Positions 16,891 to 25,527 of a DNA stretch of 64,000 nucleotides are shown here, in pieces (the stretch's first letter is position 1; each line of letters begins with the position of its first letter). The position numbers and the translations under genes were made by a program. Location: contig CBDCVN010000013.1 of assembly GCA_965223045.1 (NCBI GenBank), positions 744,001 to 808,000 of the forward strand, given 5' to 3'. Origin of the DNA: CBDCVN01 sp965223045. Its GTDB lineage: Bacteria; Deinococcota; Deinococci; Deinococcales; Trueperaceae. The notes beneath the pieces are model-generated. The model made no database searches. It saw only the letters and a list, made by a program, of their open reading frames with translations, and was not told the DNA's origin.

Positions 16891-17514
16891 TTATAAATCC
16901 TCACAACCAATAACTATAATCTCTAAAGCCTTGCTATGCTCGCTATGGCCAAAACTTAGGCTATGGCTTTCAAAGGCTCGAGACACCCCATAATAATAAG
17001 CTTGATTACGAAAATAGAGTACCTGTTGCCATTTAGGCAAACGTGCATAAAGTTTTTTAATCTCTTCTGGTGAGGTTATACTAACCTTACCTCCTGATGG
17101 AGAAATATTTTCTAGCCAATGCTTTGTTTCTGCAATGCTCCAAGAAAGGTTTACTTTGGGTAGAAATTTGCCAGAGAAAGCACTGGTAGTTTTACTGGCA
17201 CTACTTCCAGCTTTATCTGTAAGGAAAATAGTAAGACTTAATAGCTTTTGATCATTGGCTATGTAAGGTGGGCTAAACATGAAACTAAATCCCTCATCAG
17301 CATAGTGAGCGTGAGTAGGAGTGTATTCATTAACTAAAATACTATCGCGATTAGTTACATTGGTAGCTTCACCAAGCAATAAGATAACACTATCAAGCTC
17401 TAGCTCACACACATAGACATCGTTTATAGTACCTTTAGTTAAATCAATGTCAATTTGCGCCAAGGCACTAGCTAAAGCACAAAAACTTAGTAAGAACAAA
17501 AATGACTTAAACAT
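16891..17514 (-). CDS. exported protein, unknown function
   Basis: 207 residues with a clean signal peptide, MFKSFLFLLSFCALASALAQ, with predicted cleavage after ALA. The mature part is about 187 residues with scattered beta-rich hydrophobic stretches (SVILLLGEATNV, FSFMFSPPYI, LLSLTIFL) and a helical segment (EEIKKLYARLPKWQQVLYF). No family was recognised. It is followed by ybjQ after 15 bases. Nothing in the sequence indicates a catalytic function. Confidence 0.6.
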   Translation of the reverse strand: MFKSFLFLLSFCALASALAQIDIDLTKGTINDVYVCELELDSVILLLGEATNVTNRDSILVNEYTPTHAHYADEGFSFMFSPPYIANDQKLLSLTIFLTDKAGSSASKTTSAFSGKFLPKVNLSWSIAETKHWLENISPSGGKVSITSPEEIKKLYARLPKWQQVLYFRNQAYYYGVSRAFESHSLSFGHSEHSKALEIIVIGCEDL

Positions 17515-17715
17515 AAATTTCTTTGTAGGGTTTTGAATTTTTGACCTCTTTTCAACTAGATCATTTTACTATGTTTTCTAAATCCCCTTCCTATGGTGTA
17601 AGATAAGCCCAACGATTCCAAAATGCATCATTTCCCACCCTTCATAAGGGTAATGTAAACAAGCCACCACCTCAGGTGGAGGTATATTGGCTGATTATAA
17701 CATGAGAGCTCGGTT

Positions 17716-19314
17716 TTGTGGCTCACAGTTTTTAAAATGACATGCTATACTACATATAATTTAATTGGTTTTGCAAGGAACTTGAACTTGTTAAACGGAA
17801 ACACTTCACCAAATAATTTTTATCAGCTATTAACACGCCGCTTTTATTGGCATTATAGGCTAATGGTTTGTAGCAGTGCAGCTTTGCTTTTTTCGTTTTG
17901 CACATGGTTATTAGGGTTTGATATTGTTTGGCAGTTAGTGAGTGTAATTATAGGTTTCCTGCTAGGGTTTTTGTGGCCAATACGTCATAGCAAAAGAAAG
18001 TCGCTTAGTTGGCTTGATAAGCATATTGGCTTGAGTTATCGAACTTTGCTCGAGCTAAAAACCAATCAAAGTGAAGACTTTGGTCTTACAGAAGCTTTAA
18101 AAAAAAGAGCCTCCTACTTAATAAAACGAACTAACCTACCACAAATGTTACCTTTGTGGTTGTTACCCCTAAGTATTGCCTTAATCCTAATTCTATTGCC
18201 TAGCATTAACTTACCTACAAGCTCAAGAACTGTCCCGTCACTACTAGAAGATTTTTATGTACCTCCTAAGCAGGTTAGACAAGAAACCTATAATGAAAAA
18301 ATACAAGAAAAGCAAGATTTGCAAGGAAATGCCCAAGAAGGTTTAAATAGCAAAGAAAATCTACCTATTGAAAACCAAACTAGGAACTCTTCTAGAAGAA
18401 ATACTTCTAACTCAAACATTGACCCTAATACCAATGATGAATTTGATCCTACCCTTGTTGATAACAAGATTTTAGAAAAGCTTCTAGAAAATGCTACTGA
18501 ATCAGAAGAAAGTTTTGCTAATCCCTTTAGGCCCATTGAACATTTACCTCCTCAGGATTTTGAAGAAGCAGAAACGGAATCTAACTCTAGTGAAAACTCA
18601 GACTCAACTAACGTAGAACCTCCAACCTCTCCCGCTGAAGAGGTGCAAAGTGAACCTGAAGATAGACAAATTACCTCTAATGAAAATGTTGAATCTCCTG
18701 ATTCTCCCACTGAAGAAGTACAAAGTGGGCCCGAAGATATACCCTCCAATGAGAACCCTGAAGTTAGTGAGAGTGAAGAAGGTGAGCAAGCCAGTGATGG
18801 TTCTGAGTCCGAATCTGAACAAATAGCCGACACTGACACTACTAATGACCAATCTAAATCTGAACAAATTGGGAACACTACCAATAATGAACAAAACGAG
18901 CAAAGGAATCAAGCTGTTGATAACAATTCCGAAGAATCTCCAGAAATTCAGGGGGAAGCTGGCACTGAGGGAACTCAGCCAGATAGTGACTTAGCTGGAC
19001 AAGAGCAAAGCCAAGAAGATGATCAGATTACCTCTATCTCCAATGAAGATGAAAGTGCTGGTATGGGTAATACAGTATCTACAGTTAATACCAAAAGTCT
19101 AGGGCCAAGCTCGGGAGAAATTACTCGCTTAGAAGGTGAATTGCTTGATGGTCCTAGCAATTTAGCAGGAGAGGTGAACTTACCAGGCTTAGCAGAGTCA
19201 AATTTCCCTCAAGCAGATCCCACCAATAGCTTTCGATATTCTAATGAGGAAACAACAACTGAAGGTAGGATTCCTTTAGAATATCAAGAAATATTACGCA
19301 ATTACTTTCGTTAA
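17716..19314 (+). CDS. membrane protein with long acidic low-complexity region
   Basis: 532 codons from TTG 17716; ATG 17737 is an equally possible start, and neither has a good ribosome-binding site. Two hydrophobic segments (about 52-95) are followed by a basic stretch and a third (about 145-165, MLPLWLLPLSIALILILLPS). From about residue 180 to 480 the chain is almost entirely Glu, Ser, Asn, Gln, Thr, Pro and Asp, with loose repeats such as PTEEVQSGPED / PAEEVQSEPED. It ends with a short ordered part (RIPLEYQEILRNYFR). Such tails are flexible linkers. No function is recognised. The short reading frame MRIALLLLGC at 19328 just beyond it ends after 18 codons. Confidence 0.6.
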   Translation: MWLTVFKMTCYTTYNLIGFARNLNLLNGNTSPNNFYQLLTRRFYWHYRLMVCSSAALLFSFCTWLLGFDIVWQLVSVIIGFLLGFLWPIRHSKRKSLSWLDKHIGLSYRTLLELKTNQSEDFGLTEALKKRASYLIKRTNLPQMLPLWLLPLSIALILILLPSINLPTSSRTVPSLLEDFYVPPKQVRQETYNEKIQEKQDLQGNAQEGLNSKENLPIENQTRNSSRRNTSNSNIDPNTNDEFDPTLVDNKILEKLLENATESEESFANPFRPIEHLPPQDFEEAETESNSSENSDSTNVEPPTSPAEEVQSEPEDRQITSNENVESPDSPTEEVQSGPEDIPSNENPEVSESEEGEQASDGSESESEQIADTDTTNDQSKSEQIGNTTNNEQNEQRNQAVDNNSEESPEIQGEAGTEGTQPDSDLAGQEQSQEDDQITSISNEDESAGMGNTVSTVNTKSLGPSSGEITRLEGELLDGPSNLAGEVNLPGLAESNFPQADPTNSFRYSNEETTTEGRIPLEYQEILRNYFR

Positions 19315-19400
19315 CTAGGAATTCCAAATGCGTATAGCTTTATTATTACTGGGTTGCAGAAACCAAGAACAAAAACGTGAATGAACACGAAAAAATAAAT

Positions 19401-19569
19401 ACGGTTGATCGGAAATGGCTCGCCCTAATATCTAAGGCATTTTTGTTACTAAATGCGTCACAAAAGACATTTTTAAAATAGCTCTAGTAAGAAAGTAAGC
19501 TTTGAGATAGAAAGCTGCCAAATTTTGAGTGTGTCCTACAGAGGCTTAAGTTAATTACCGATCACCCGT
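19401..19569 (+). repeat. 170-bp diverged inverted repeat, left copy
   Basis: From ACGGTTGATCGGAAATGGCT to the GATCACCCGT end, this segment matches the reverse complement of 23301-23470 with about 75% identity and a single one-base gap. Differences are mostly transitions. In both copies the frame DRKWLALI.KAFL.L..SQK.FLK stays open for about 24 codons before stops. The sequence may be a decayed coding end or a non-coding element. Confidence 0.65.
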
Positions 19570-19671
19570 CTTATACGTAAACTTGCTAAGTGATCAAAAT
19601 TCATTTGGGTCAAGTTTCCGGTTTTTTCTCTATATTTGTGAAGTACTGATTATAAAGGAAGTTAAGTAAGG

Positions 19672-20337
19672 TTAAAATGTAGTCAACAGCCAAGTAGCAC
19701 CCTTATAGATATCACTATTGGCGTCAGCATTTTGTACCACATAGTTAAGCTTGGTTCTAGCATCTTGATGTTGTCCTAGCTCTAAATAGCTACGGCCTAG
19801 CCAATAATGTGCCTCAATCCATTGTGGAGTATTGTGGGTAATAATTAGGAAATCTGCTGCTGCTCCTACATAGTCACCTTGGGAGTATTTAGAGTTGGCT
19901 CTTTCAAAACTTTCTGTTGCTTGGATGCCCCAAAGAATTTCTTTTCTAACACGTTCAGTAAAGTACCTAGCACCATTTTGTTCTTGGGAGGTAATTGCGA
20001 CATCAAGAGCCCTTTGATAAGCAGCATGTGCATTTTCTAGTTGCCCTAGTTCACGGTAATAACTAGCTTGTGCAGTATGTGCTTCATAGGAACTAGGATA
20101 ACGTTCTACTGCATACCTATAATAAGTCAATGCGCCCTGTGTATAGCCTCGCGTACGTTTGCTCCAAGCTGCTTCCAAAATGACTTGTAAAGGCACTCCT
20201 TCAGCTAGATAAAAGTCAGTGTCCACCTCTACAACAGGAGGTATATAGTCTGGACGGTCAGGATCGTAGTTCTGCTGAGCCAGTACTAAGGATCCAAGTA
20301 AATATAATCCTAAACTTAATATGACAAACTTCTTCAT
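19672..20337 (-). CDS. exported tetratricopeptide-repeat protein
   Basis: 221 residues with a signal peptide (MKKFVILSLGLYLLGSLVLA, cleavage after LA) and then four or so TPR-like helical pairs: GALTYYRYAVERYPSSYEAH, ARYFTERVRKEIL, YSQGDYVGAAADFLIITHNT and WIEAHYWLGRSYLELGQHQD. TPR modules mediate protein contacts in envelope assemblies. AGGAG lies 8 bases before the ATG. The sodium/proton antiporter lies just upstream on the same strand, 86 bases away. The specific partner is unknown. Confidence 0.7.
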   Translation of the reverse strand: MKKFVILSLGLYLLGSLVLAQQNYDPDRPDYIPPVVEVDTDFYLAEGVPLQVILEAAWSKRTRGYTQGALTYYRYAVERYPSSYEAHTAQASYYRELGQLENAHAAYQRALDVAITSQEQNGARYFTERVRKEILWGIQATESFERANSKYSQGDYVGAAADFLIITHNTPQWIEAHYWLGRSYLELGQHQDARTKLNYVVQNADANSDIYKGATWLLTTF

Positions 20338-20422
20338 AAAAAACTCCTCTTTTACAAAGTTCTTAACCTTGCTTAAACAAGGTTAAGGACTTCTATTATT
20401 AAATATTTTTCTATGGCATTAA

Positions 20423-21682
20423 TTAGTAAGGATAATAAGGTAACCTTACTGGCATTTCATCAATTTCTTTGTGCTCTTTATGCTTAGTGTCCTCTAAGCG
20501 TTTGCTATAGTTTTTTGATAGGGGTATAGCACTAACACCATGAGCAATAATGCTTATCAGTACAGTGATAACAACAATATTAACAATAATATCTTGCCCT
20601 GTAATGTTACTTTCTGCTAATAATAGAAGTACATAGAGAATAGAAGCAACACCCCTTGGACCAAACCAACCTAGGAACAGAATGCTTTCAAAACGAAGCC
20701 CCACCCCTATAAGACTAAGGGTTACAGGTAGCATTCTAATAATTGTTAAGCTTAAAAGTCCATAAACCAAGGTGATAGGGTTTAGGTGCTCGAGAGCAGG
20801 CACCAACATAATAGCACCAAAAAACATAAATGTTAGTAAAGTTAACAGTTGCCCCTCAGCCTCAGCGAACTCGTATAGAGAACTACATATGTTCCTAGCA
20901 GTATTGCCCAAAGTCAAACCTGCACAAAAAGCTGCTATAAAACCATTACCACCTACTAGCTCAGCAGCACTAAATGCTAGCACTGCTAGCCCTAAACCAG
21001 ATAAGCGTATAAAAGCTGAACTTATAGAGTGATTATGTTCTGCCTGAGTTATTAACTTACCTCCAAAATAACCAATTGCTACACCCACTGCAGGTCCACA
21101 AATGAGTTGCAGACTAATAAATTGTAACCAAAAACCTACCTGCTCCTCTTCTGGCATGCTTGTTAAGGAGATACACAAAAGTAAAAGAGGTAGTGCAAGG
21201 CCATCATTCAAGCCACTTTCAACATTTAGTGCTTGTCTAATGCGTACAGGCACTATAGGCAAACTAACTACTGCCTGACCTAATGCCGCATCAGTAGGTG
21301 CAAGGATAATTGCTAAAATAGCTGCTTCCCAAAAACCGAACCCAAAAGGCATCAGTAAAGCTAATAAAGTTCCCAAAACTATAGTTAATGGCAAACCTAT
21401 GGCTAGTAAGCGTATTGGGATGGTATGCTCTTTACACAGCAACTTTAAACTTATTCGTGAGGCGTCACTAAAAAGTAAAAGGATAAGAGTGAGTTCAGCC
21501 ACAAAGTGAAAAATTTCAAGAGTTAGGTGAGCATCTATTAAGGCTAGACCTTTTTCACTTAAAAGTAAGCCAAAAATTGTAAAAGACATGGGAGCGCTGA
21601 TAATTGTGCGCTGTAAACTTTGGGAAATAAGACCATAAACCAAAATAAAGGTAGCAATAATACTTAGAGTAAGTACTTCCAT
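20423..21682 (-). CDS. CPA1-type sodium (or potassium)/proton antiporter
   Basis: 419 residues with about 12 hydrophobic segments. The family core motifs are ILAPTDAALGQAVVS near residue 130 (Asp in the unwound helix) and NVESGLNDGLALPLLLL near residue 155 (the Asp pair region of CPA1/NhaP exchangers). FGPRGVASILYVLLLLAE near residue 343 and a HGVSAIPL end follow. It should exchange Na+ or K+ for H+ in the inner membrane. The IS701-family copy 1 sits only 52 bases upstream of its ATG, so its native promoter is probably displaced. Confidence 0.87.
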   Translation of the reverse strand: MEVLTLSIIATFILVYGLISQSLQRTIISAPMSFTIFGLLLSEKGLALIDAHLTLEIFHFVAELTLILLLFSDASRISLKLLCKEHTIPIRLLAIGLPLTIVLGTLLALLMPFGFGFWEAAILAIILAPTDAALGQAVVSLPIVPVRIRQALNVESGLNDGLALPLLLLCISLTSMPEEEQVGFWLQFISLQLICGPAVGVAIGYFGGKLITQAEHNHSISSAFIRLSGLGLAVLAFSAAELVGGNGFIAAFCAGLTLGNTARNICSSLYEFAEAEGQLLTLLTFMFFGAIMLVPALEHLNPITLVYGLLSLTIIRMLPVTLSLIGVGLRFESILFLGWFGPRGVASILYVLLLLAESNITGQDIIVNIVVITVLISIIAHGVSAIPLSKNYSKRLEDTKHKEHKEIDEMPVRLPYYPY

Positions 21683-21734
21683 ATTTGATTCTACTCCCTA
21701 AAAATCCTGCTAAGATTTTTTGGGCATCAATAGT

Positions 21735-23263
21735 ATTACAGCGCAATGTTGCATATTAAGTAAGGGGAAGTGCGAAAAAAGTGCGAGTGTGAATAATAAA
21801 TTAAGGCTATGAAAAACATTTATAAAGCACACAATGAAATATTAGAAGAGGCCGTAAATTTAAGTCCTCCAGAATGCAACTTAGTTGAAGCAGATATAGA
21901 AGCGCTAGCAAAAGAACTCAAAGAATACGTAGCAGAGTTTGAAGAAGCATTTAAACGACCTGAAAGTTTGATCTGGACAGGACATTATCTAAAAGGTTTG
22001 TTAAGCAACCTTGATCGAAAAAATATAGAAGCAATGGCACTATCAATAGGACTGAATGTCCGTAGCATGCAAAACTTTGTAGGACAAAGCCCTTGGCAGT
22101 TAGAACCTGTGATTGACACGCATCAAAAACTTATTGCAGAAAGTTTAGGTAATGATGGAGTACTGATAGTTGATGAATCAGGGAATGTAAAAACAAGGAA
22201 AAAGCTCAGTAGGAGTAGCAAGGCAATATTGTGGATCAGTAGGAAAAGTGGAGAACAGTCAAGTAGGAGTATACCTAGGGTATGCCAGTAACAAAGGACA
22301 TACCTTAACAGAAGGGCAGTTGTACTTACCAGAACAATGGTTTGATAAAGAGCATGAACAAAAAAGGGAAGAATGTGGAGTGCCAAAGGATCTAGAATTT
22401 AGAACCAAACCAGAAATAGCGTTAGGAATGATAAAAAAGACAGAAGAGAGAGGGCATTTGAGCTTTGAATATGTGCTAGCAGATGCATTGTATGGAAATA
22501 ATATCGAGTTTAGAGATGGAGTAGCTGAATTAGGAAAAAAGTACTTTACAGCAGTATCTTGCGATACGCAGGTATACAAGGAGAAGCCAGAGGTCAAGGT
22601 ACCTGAATATAAAGGTAGGGGAAGGAAGCCGAAACTAGCAAGGGCAAATATTGAATCAATACGGATAGATGAGTTAGCAAAGGAAATAGAAGCAGAAAAA
22701 TGGAGTAAACATGTAGTGAAAGAAGGAAGTAAAGGGCCAATAGTATGTGAATTTGCCTTTGAGCGAATATGGGAAACAAGGGGAGAAGAAGAGCCAGTGG
22801 AACTGTGGTTGGTAATTCGGCGTAACCTAAATGAGAAAAGAGAGATAAGCTATTATTTGTGCAATGACTCAGAAGAAGTCAGCCTAGAAACATTAGTGTG
22901 GCTAAGTGGAATGAGATGGCCGATAGAAACATCGTTTGAGGAATCAAAAGAAGAACTGGGGCTTGATCACTACGAAACTAGAAGCTACTTAGGTTGGCAT
23001 CACCATATACTATTAACTTGTCTAGCACATCATTTTCTGGTGAGGATGCGTTTAATGTTAGGAGAAAAGTCTCCAGCTTTAACTTTGCCACAGGCAAGAG
23101 TGCTGCTCAAGGCAGCAATACCGTTACCTAGATTGACAATAGCTCAATCACTAAATCTAATTCGTTACTATCAGCGCAGAAATTATACTGCTTATGCTTC
23201 GCATCGAAAACGTACTCTTGCTATATTGTCTAGGAGTTATATTCCATGACATTGCGCTGTAAT
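21735..23263 (+). mobile_element. IS701-family insertion sequence, copy 1 (frameshifted)
   Basis: 1529 bp bounded by ATTACAGCGCAATGT and its exact inverse, with a 6-bp target duplication AATAGT at 21729-21734 and 23264-23269. It is almost identical to copy 2 at 49211-50738 (1528 bp) apart from one extra A in an A-run near 22194. The fresh target duplication and near identity show recent movement. Confidence 0.9.
21809..23249 (+). pseudogene. IS701-family transposase, broken by 1-bp insertion
   Basis: Residues 1-135 are identical to the intact 479-residue transposase of copy 2. After GNVK an extra A (five instead of four before CAAGG, about 22190-22196) shifts the frame into KTRKKLSRSSKA and an early stop. 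The remaining 333 codons stay open in the next frame from about 22248. Programmed frameshifting is unlikely because copy 2 codes the whole protein in one frame. It should be inactive but may be mobilised in trans by copy 2. Confidence 0.85.
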
Positions 23264-23300
23264 AATAGTTAGGGTTCAAAATTACGTATATAGAGCAACT

Positions 23301-23470
23301 ACGGGTGATAGGTAATTCATTTAATCTTTTATAGGACATACTCAGGACTTGGCAATTTTCCATTTTAAAGTTTAGTTTCCTACTGTAACCATTTTTAAAA
23401 ATACCTTTTGCGACACATGTAGTGACAAAAATGCCTTAAATATTAGGGCGAGCCATTTTCGATCAATCGT
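23301..23470 (-). repeat. 170-bp diverged inverted repeat, right copy
   Basis: The reverse complement of this stretch aligns with 19401-19569 over its full length with one gap. It begins 31 bases beyond the IS701 target duplication, so the IS landed next to an older repeat. Between the two copies lie the TPR gene, the antiporter and IS701 copy 1. Confidence 0.65.
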
Positions 23471-23597
23471 AATTGATTAGAATAGGCTGTGAAAGTAAAA
23501 AGTTCTATAAAGTAATTTTCGTGTTTTCTAGGCATACTTCTACTTCAATAATATTATTCAGACAACAAAGATTGTGAATTTATAGTAATGTAGTATT

Positions 23598-24158
23598 GTG
23601 ATATACAAAAACACTAAGGCCAACATATTTCAAGGAGATGTATACACCTTTGATTATCACATCTCTGGGAATGTTAACTTTCCCAAAAAGGCTAGTAGTA
23701 CGGAGTATCTTAATCGTAAACATACTACTATGGTACCTATTAATGATTCTATGGTACGTAAGTTTAATGCCGACACCATGTCAGACCCTAATAAAGGATA
23801 TCTTTTCACAGCTTCTTTTATGGCAATTCCTAAAGATAGGGTTTTATGGATATATGGTGGTAACCCATCACCAAAGTCAAGTGAGTTAGCTGGTGTTGGT
23901 GACAGAAGTCTTATAGTGCTATACCATAATTTCTTTGTACGTGGTTTTATGGAAATAGCGGAAAGAATAAGAACTACAGACTATTTTAGTTACCGCCACA
24001 ACCAAGGAAAGCATTTTGCTGAAATGCAGCAAGTGACTTTTGGTGTAGCTGGCTCACATGAATTATTTGTAGAAAATAAAGAACAAGAGGTTCTTGATTT
24101 TATAACTCTTAATTTACAAAATGCTACAGGTGTTTGTGAAATTAGCAGTGATCATTAA
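23598..24158 (+). CDS. hypothetical protein
   Basis: 186 codons from a GTG start (MIYKNTKANIFQGDVYTFDY). No signal peptide or membrane segment. It contains FTASFMAIPKDRVLWIYGGN, SLIVLYHNFFVRGFMEIAER and a C-terminal EQEVLDFITLNLQNATGVCE. I recognise no family. Coding character is supported by length and by an amino-acid composition like its neighbours. There is no clear Shine-Dalgarno sequence before the GTG, and the DNA just upstream is decayed repeat, so the true N-terminus could have been lost. Confidence 0.5.
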   Translation: MIYKNTKANIFQGDVYTFDYHISGNVNFPKKASSTEYLNRKHTTMVPINDSMVRKFNADTMSDPNKGYLFTASFMAIPKDRVLWIYGGNPSPKSSELAGVGDRSLIVLYHNFFVRGFMEIAERIRTTDYFSYRHNQGKHFAEMQQVTFGVAGSHELFVENKEQEVLDFITLNLQNATGVCEISSDH

Positions 24159-24186
24159 ATAAACTTCTTTAGGAGGCTTAAAGTAA

Positions 24187-24927
24187 TTAGAAAAGAGGAA
24201 TACTCGAGCTAACAGCCTCAGCTTTCTCTACTTTATCTAAACGAAAAGTCAACACCTCACGGCGTAAGTGGCAATAACCTTTAATGTATAGACCATCAAA
24301 GGCATATACATCTATTAAGCGTTCTTTGCTGCCGTATGCTATTTTTACACTTCCTTTGTTATCTCGAGCTTTTTTAAAAGTTTCGGCAAAAGGACTAGTA
24401 GTGAAACTCATAGGGATGGGAGCGCGACGTTTACCCTTTTGATAATAAAGAACATGATTATCTCTAGCATACTCATACAGATCACGAGTAATCTTTACGT
24501 CTTGTAAACAATATCGCTCAAGCTTTTCCCAATCACCCTCAGCATAATAGTAAAGTGCGTCAAGCCCTGAGCCCATTTTATTCATACCCAATGTAGCTTG
24601 TGCTAATGCATCAAGGCTTATACGGTGCCCTAAAGCTTTTTGAGCTTCAATCATCAAGTCAAGAGTGGGTAATTCCTTTACCCACTCACCTAGTTCTGCT
24701 GCTAAAACAGGCCAATCAAAGCCAATCAAGTTAAAACCAATGATTAACTCTACTTCCTTAAGTACCCTTTCTAGTGTTGTGAATCTTTCTTCTCTATAAG
24801 CAACAAACTTATCTTCATTATAATGGTATACACCTACTACGCTTATGCCTAAAAGGTGTTTATTATGAGAACCACCAACTTCAGTAAAAGAGCGCTTAGT
24901 TTCCAAGTCAAGAACAAGTTTTCCCAT
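24187..24927 (-). CDS. RNase H-fold exonuclease-like protein with C-terminal WYL domain
   Basis: 246 residues. Residues 1-155 follow the YprB/DnaQ-like exonuclease pattern: LVLDLETKRSF (Asp and Glu of motif I), IIGFNLIGFDWPVL (motif II Asp) and YCLQDVKITRDLYEYA (motif III Asp). The region between reads LDLMIEAQKALGHRISLDAL, as in RNase H-like exonucleases that recognise nucleic acid ends. Residues about 185-246 (VKIAYGSKERLIDVYAFDGL, YIKGYCHLRREVLTFRLDKV) match a WYL-type ligand- or nucleic-acid-binding domain. The combination suggests a nuclease controlled by a bound nucleotide or nucleic-acid end, which is inference. Confidence 0.7.
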   Translation of the reverse strand: MGKLVLDLETKRSFTEVGGSHNKHLLGISVVGVYHYNEDKFVAYREERFTTLERVLKEVELIIGFNLIGFDWPVLAAELGEWVKELPTLDLMIEAQKALGHRISLDALAQATLGMNKMGSGLDALYYYAEGDWEKLERYCLQDVKITRDLYEYARDNHVLYYQKGKRRAPIPMSFTTSPFAETFKKARDNKGSVKIAYGSKERLIDVYAFDGLYIKGYCHLRREVLTFRLDKVEKAEAVSSSIPLF

Positions 24928-24946
24928 AGCCTATTATATGATTAAA

Positions 24947-25414
24947 TCAGTTCAAGCCTTGGCTTTGCTTTTGTATTTGGCTTACCAAAATTGAAGATTG
25001 AGGATTTAACGCTTCTGCTTCTAGTGCCTTACGAATAGTCTTGTTAGTTATATTCATATGATCAATCAACCAACTTTTAGCAGGTGTAAAGAGAATTTCT
25101 AATAAATCTCTGTTAGGCTCCCTTTTTTCAACCTTATTCCTCAAAATTTTATATAAGCTAAGAAACTCTTTATTTATATCCTTACTACGTTCATTTAATT
25201 GGCATCCATGCTTGACCATCCACTCCTCTTCATACGAAAGATGTGTCCTTACATACGCACCTAGTAAAACAACCCCCCTTTTTGCTTTTCTAATATCTAG
25301 CCTATCTTCTTTTATCAATTTCCCTAAATCGTCAATCAAATTGACTAACTTCTTATGCTCTCGATCAATTTCTTTTGCCCCTGTCAAGTATTCGTTCCTC
25401 CATAAGAAAGCCAT
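24947..25414 (-). CDS. hemerythrin-like protein with missing ligands
   Basis: 155 residues. The opening WRNEYLTGAKEIDREHKKLV is the first helix of a bacteriohemerythrin (ligand His in REHKKL), the second helix has THLSYEEEWMVKHGC (His-x3-Glu), and WLIDHM is the last ligand helix. Where the family normally has a histidine pair (HxxxH) after the Tyr/Pro turn, this protein reads CQLNERSKDINKEFLSLYKI, with no histidines. The final DHI...D is also altered (DHMNITNK). It probably cannot hold a standard di-iron site and may have lost O2 binding. It sits 20 bases upstream of the exonuclease-WYL gene on the same strand. Confidence 0.7.
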   Translation of the reverse strand: MAFLWRNEYLTGAKEIDREHKKLVNLIDDLGKLIKEDRLDIRKAKRGVVLLGAYVRTHLSYEEEWMVKHGCQLNERSKDINKEFLSLYKILRNKVEKREPNRDLLEILFTPAKSWLIDHMNITNKTIRKALEAEALNPQSSILVSQIQKQSQGLN

Positions 25415-25527
25415 TGTTATTTCCCTTTCTCACAAGAATATAACCTATTTCTCTTTTACTAACCTTACTGACTCCACTATAAAACCCTCAATAAAGTGGT
25501 TAGCCCCATTTTATGAATATAAAGTAA

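Noticed and set aside
18288..18912. Minus-strand open frames opposite the acidic membrane protein
   Set aside because: They are the Ser/Phe-rich antisense of the E/S/N-rich repeat region and lack any ribosome-binding site.
19328..19384. Short frame MRIALLLLGCRNQEQKRE as a lipoprotein
   Set aside because: Only 18 codons with an immediate stop; the apparent lipobox is probably chance or a broken gene start.
22190..22300. Programmed frameshift in IS701 copy 1
   Set aside because: Copy 2 encodes the whole transposase in one frame, so the extra A in copy 1 is a mutation or error.
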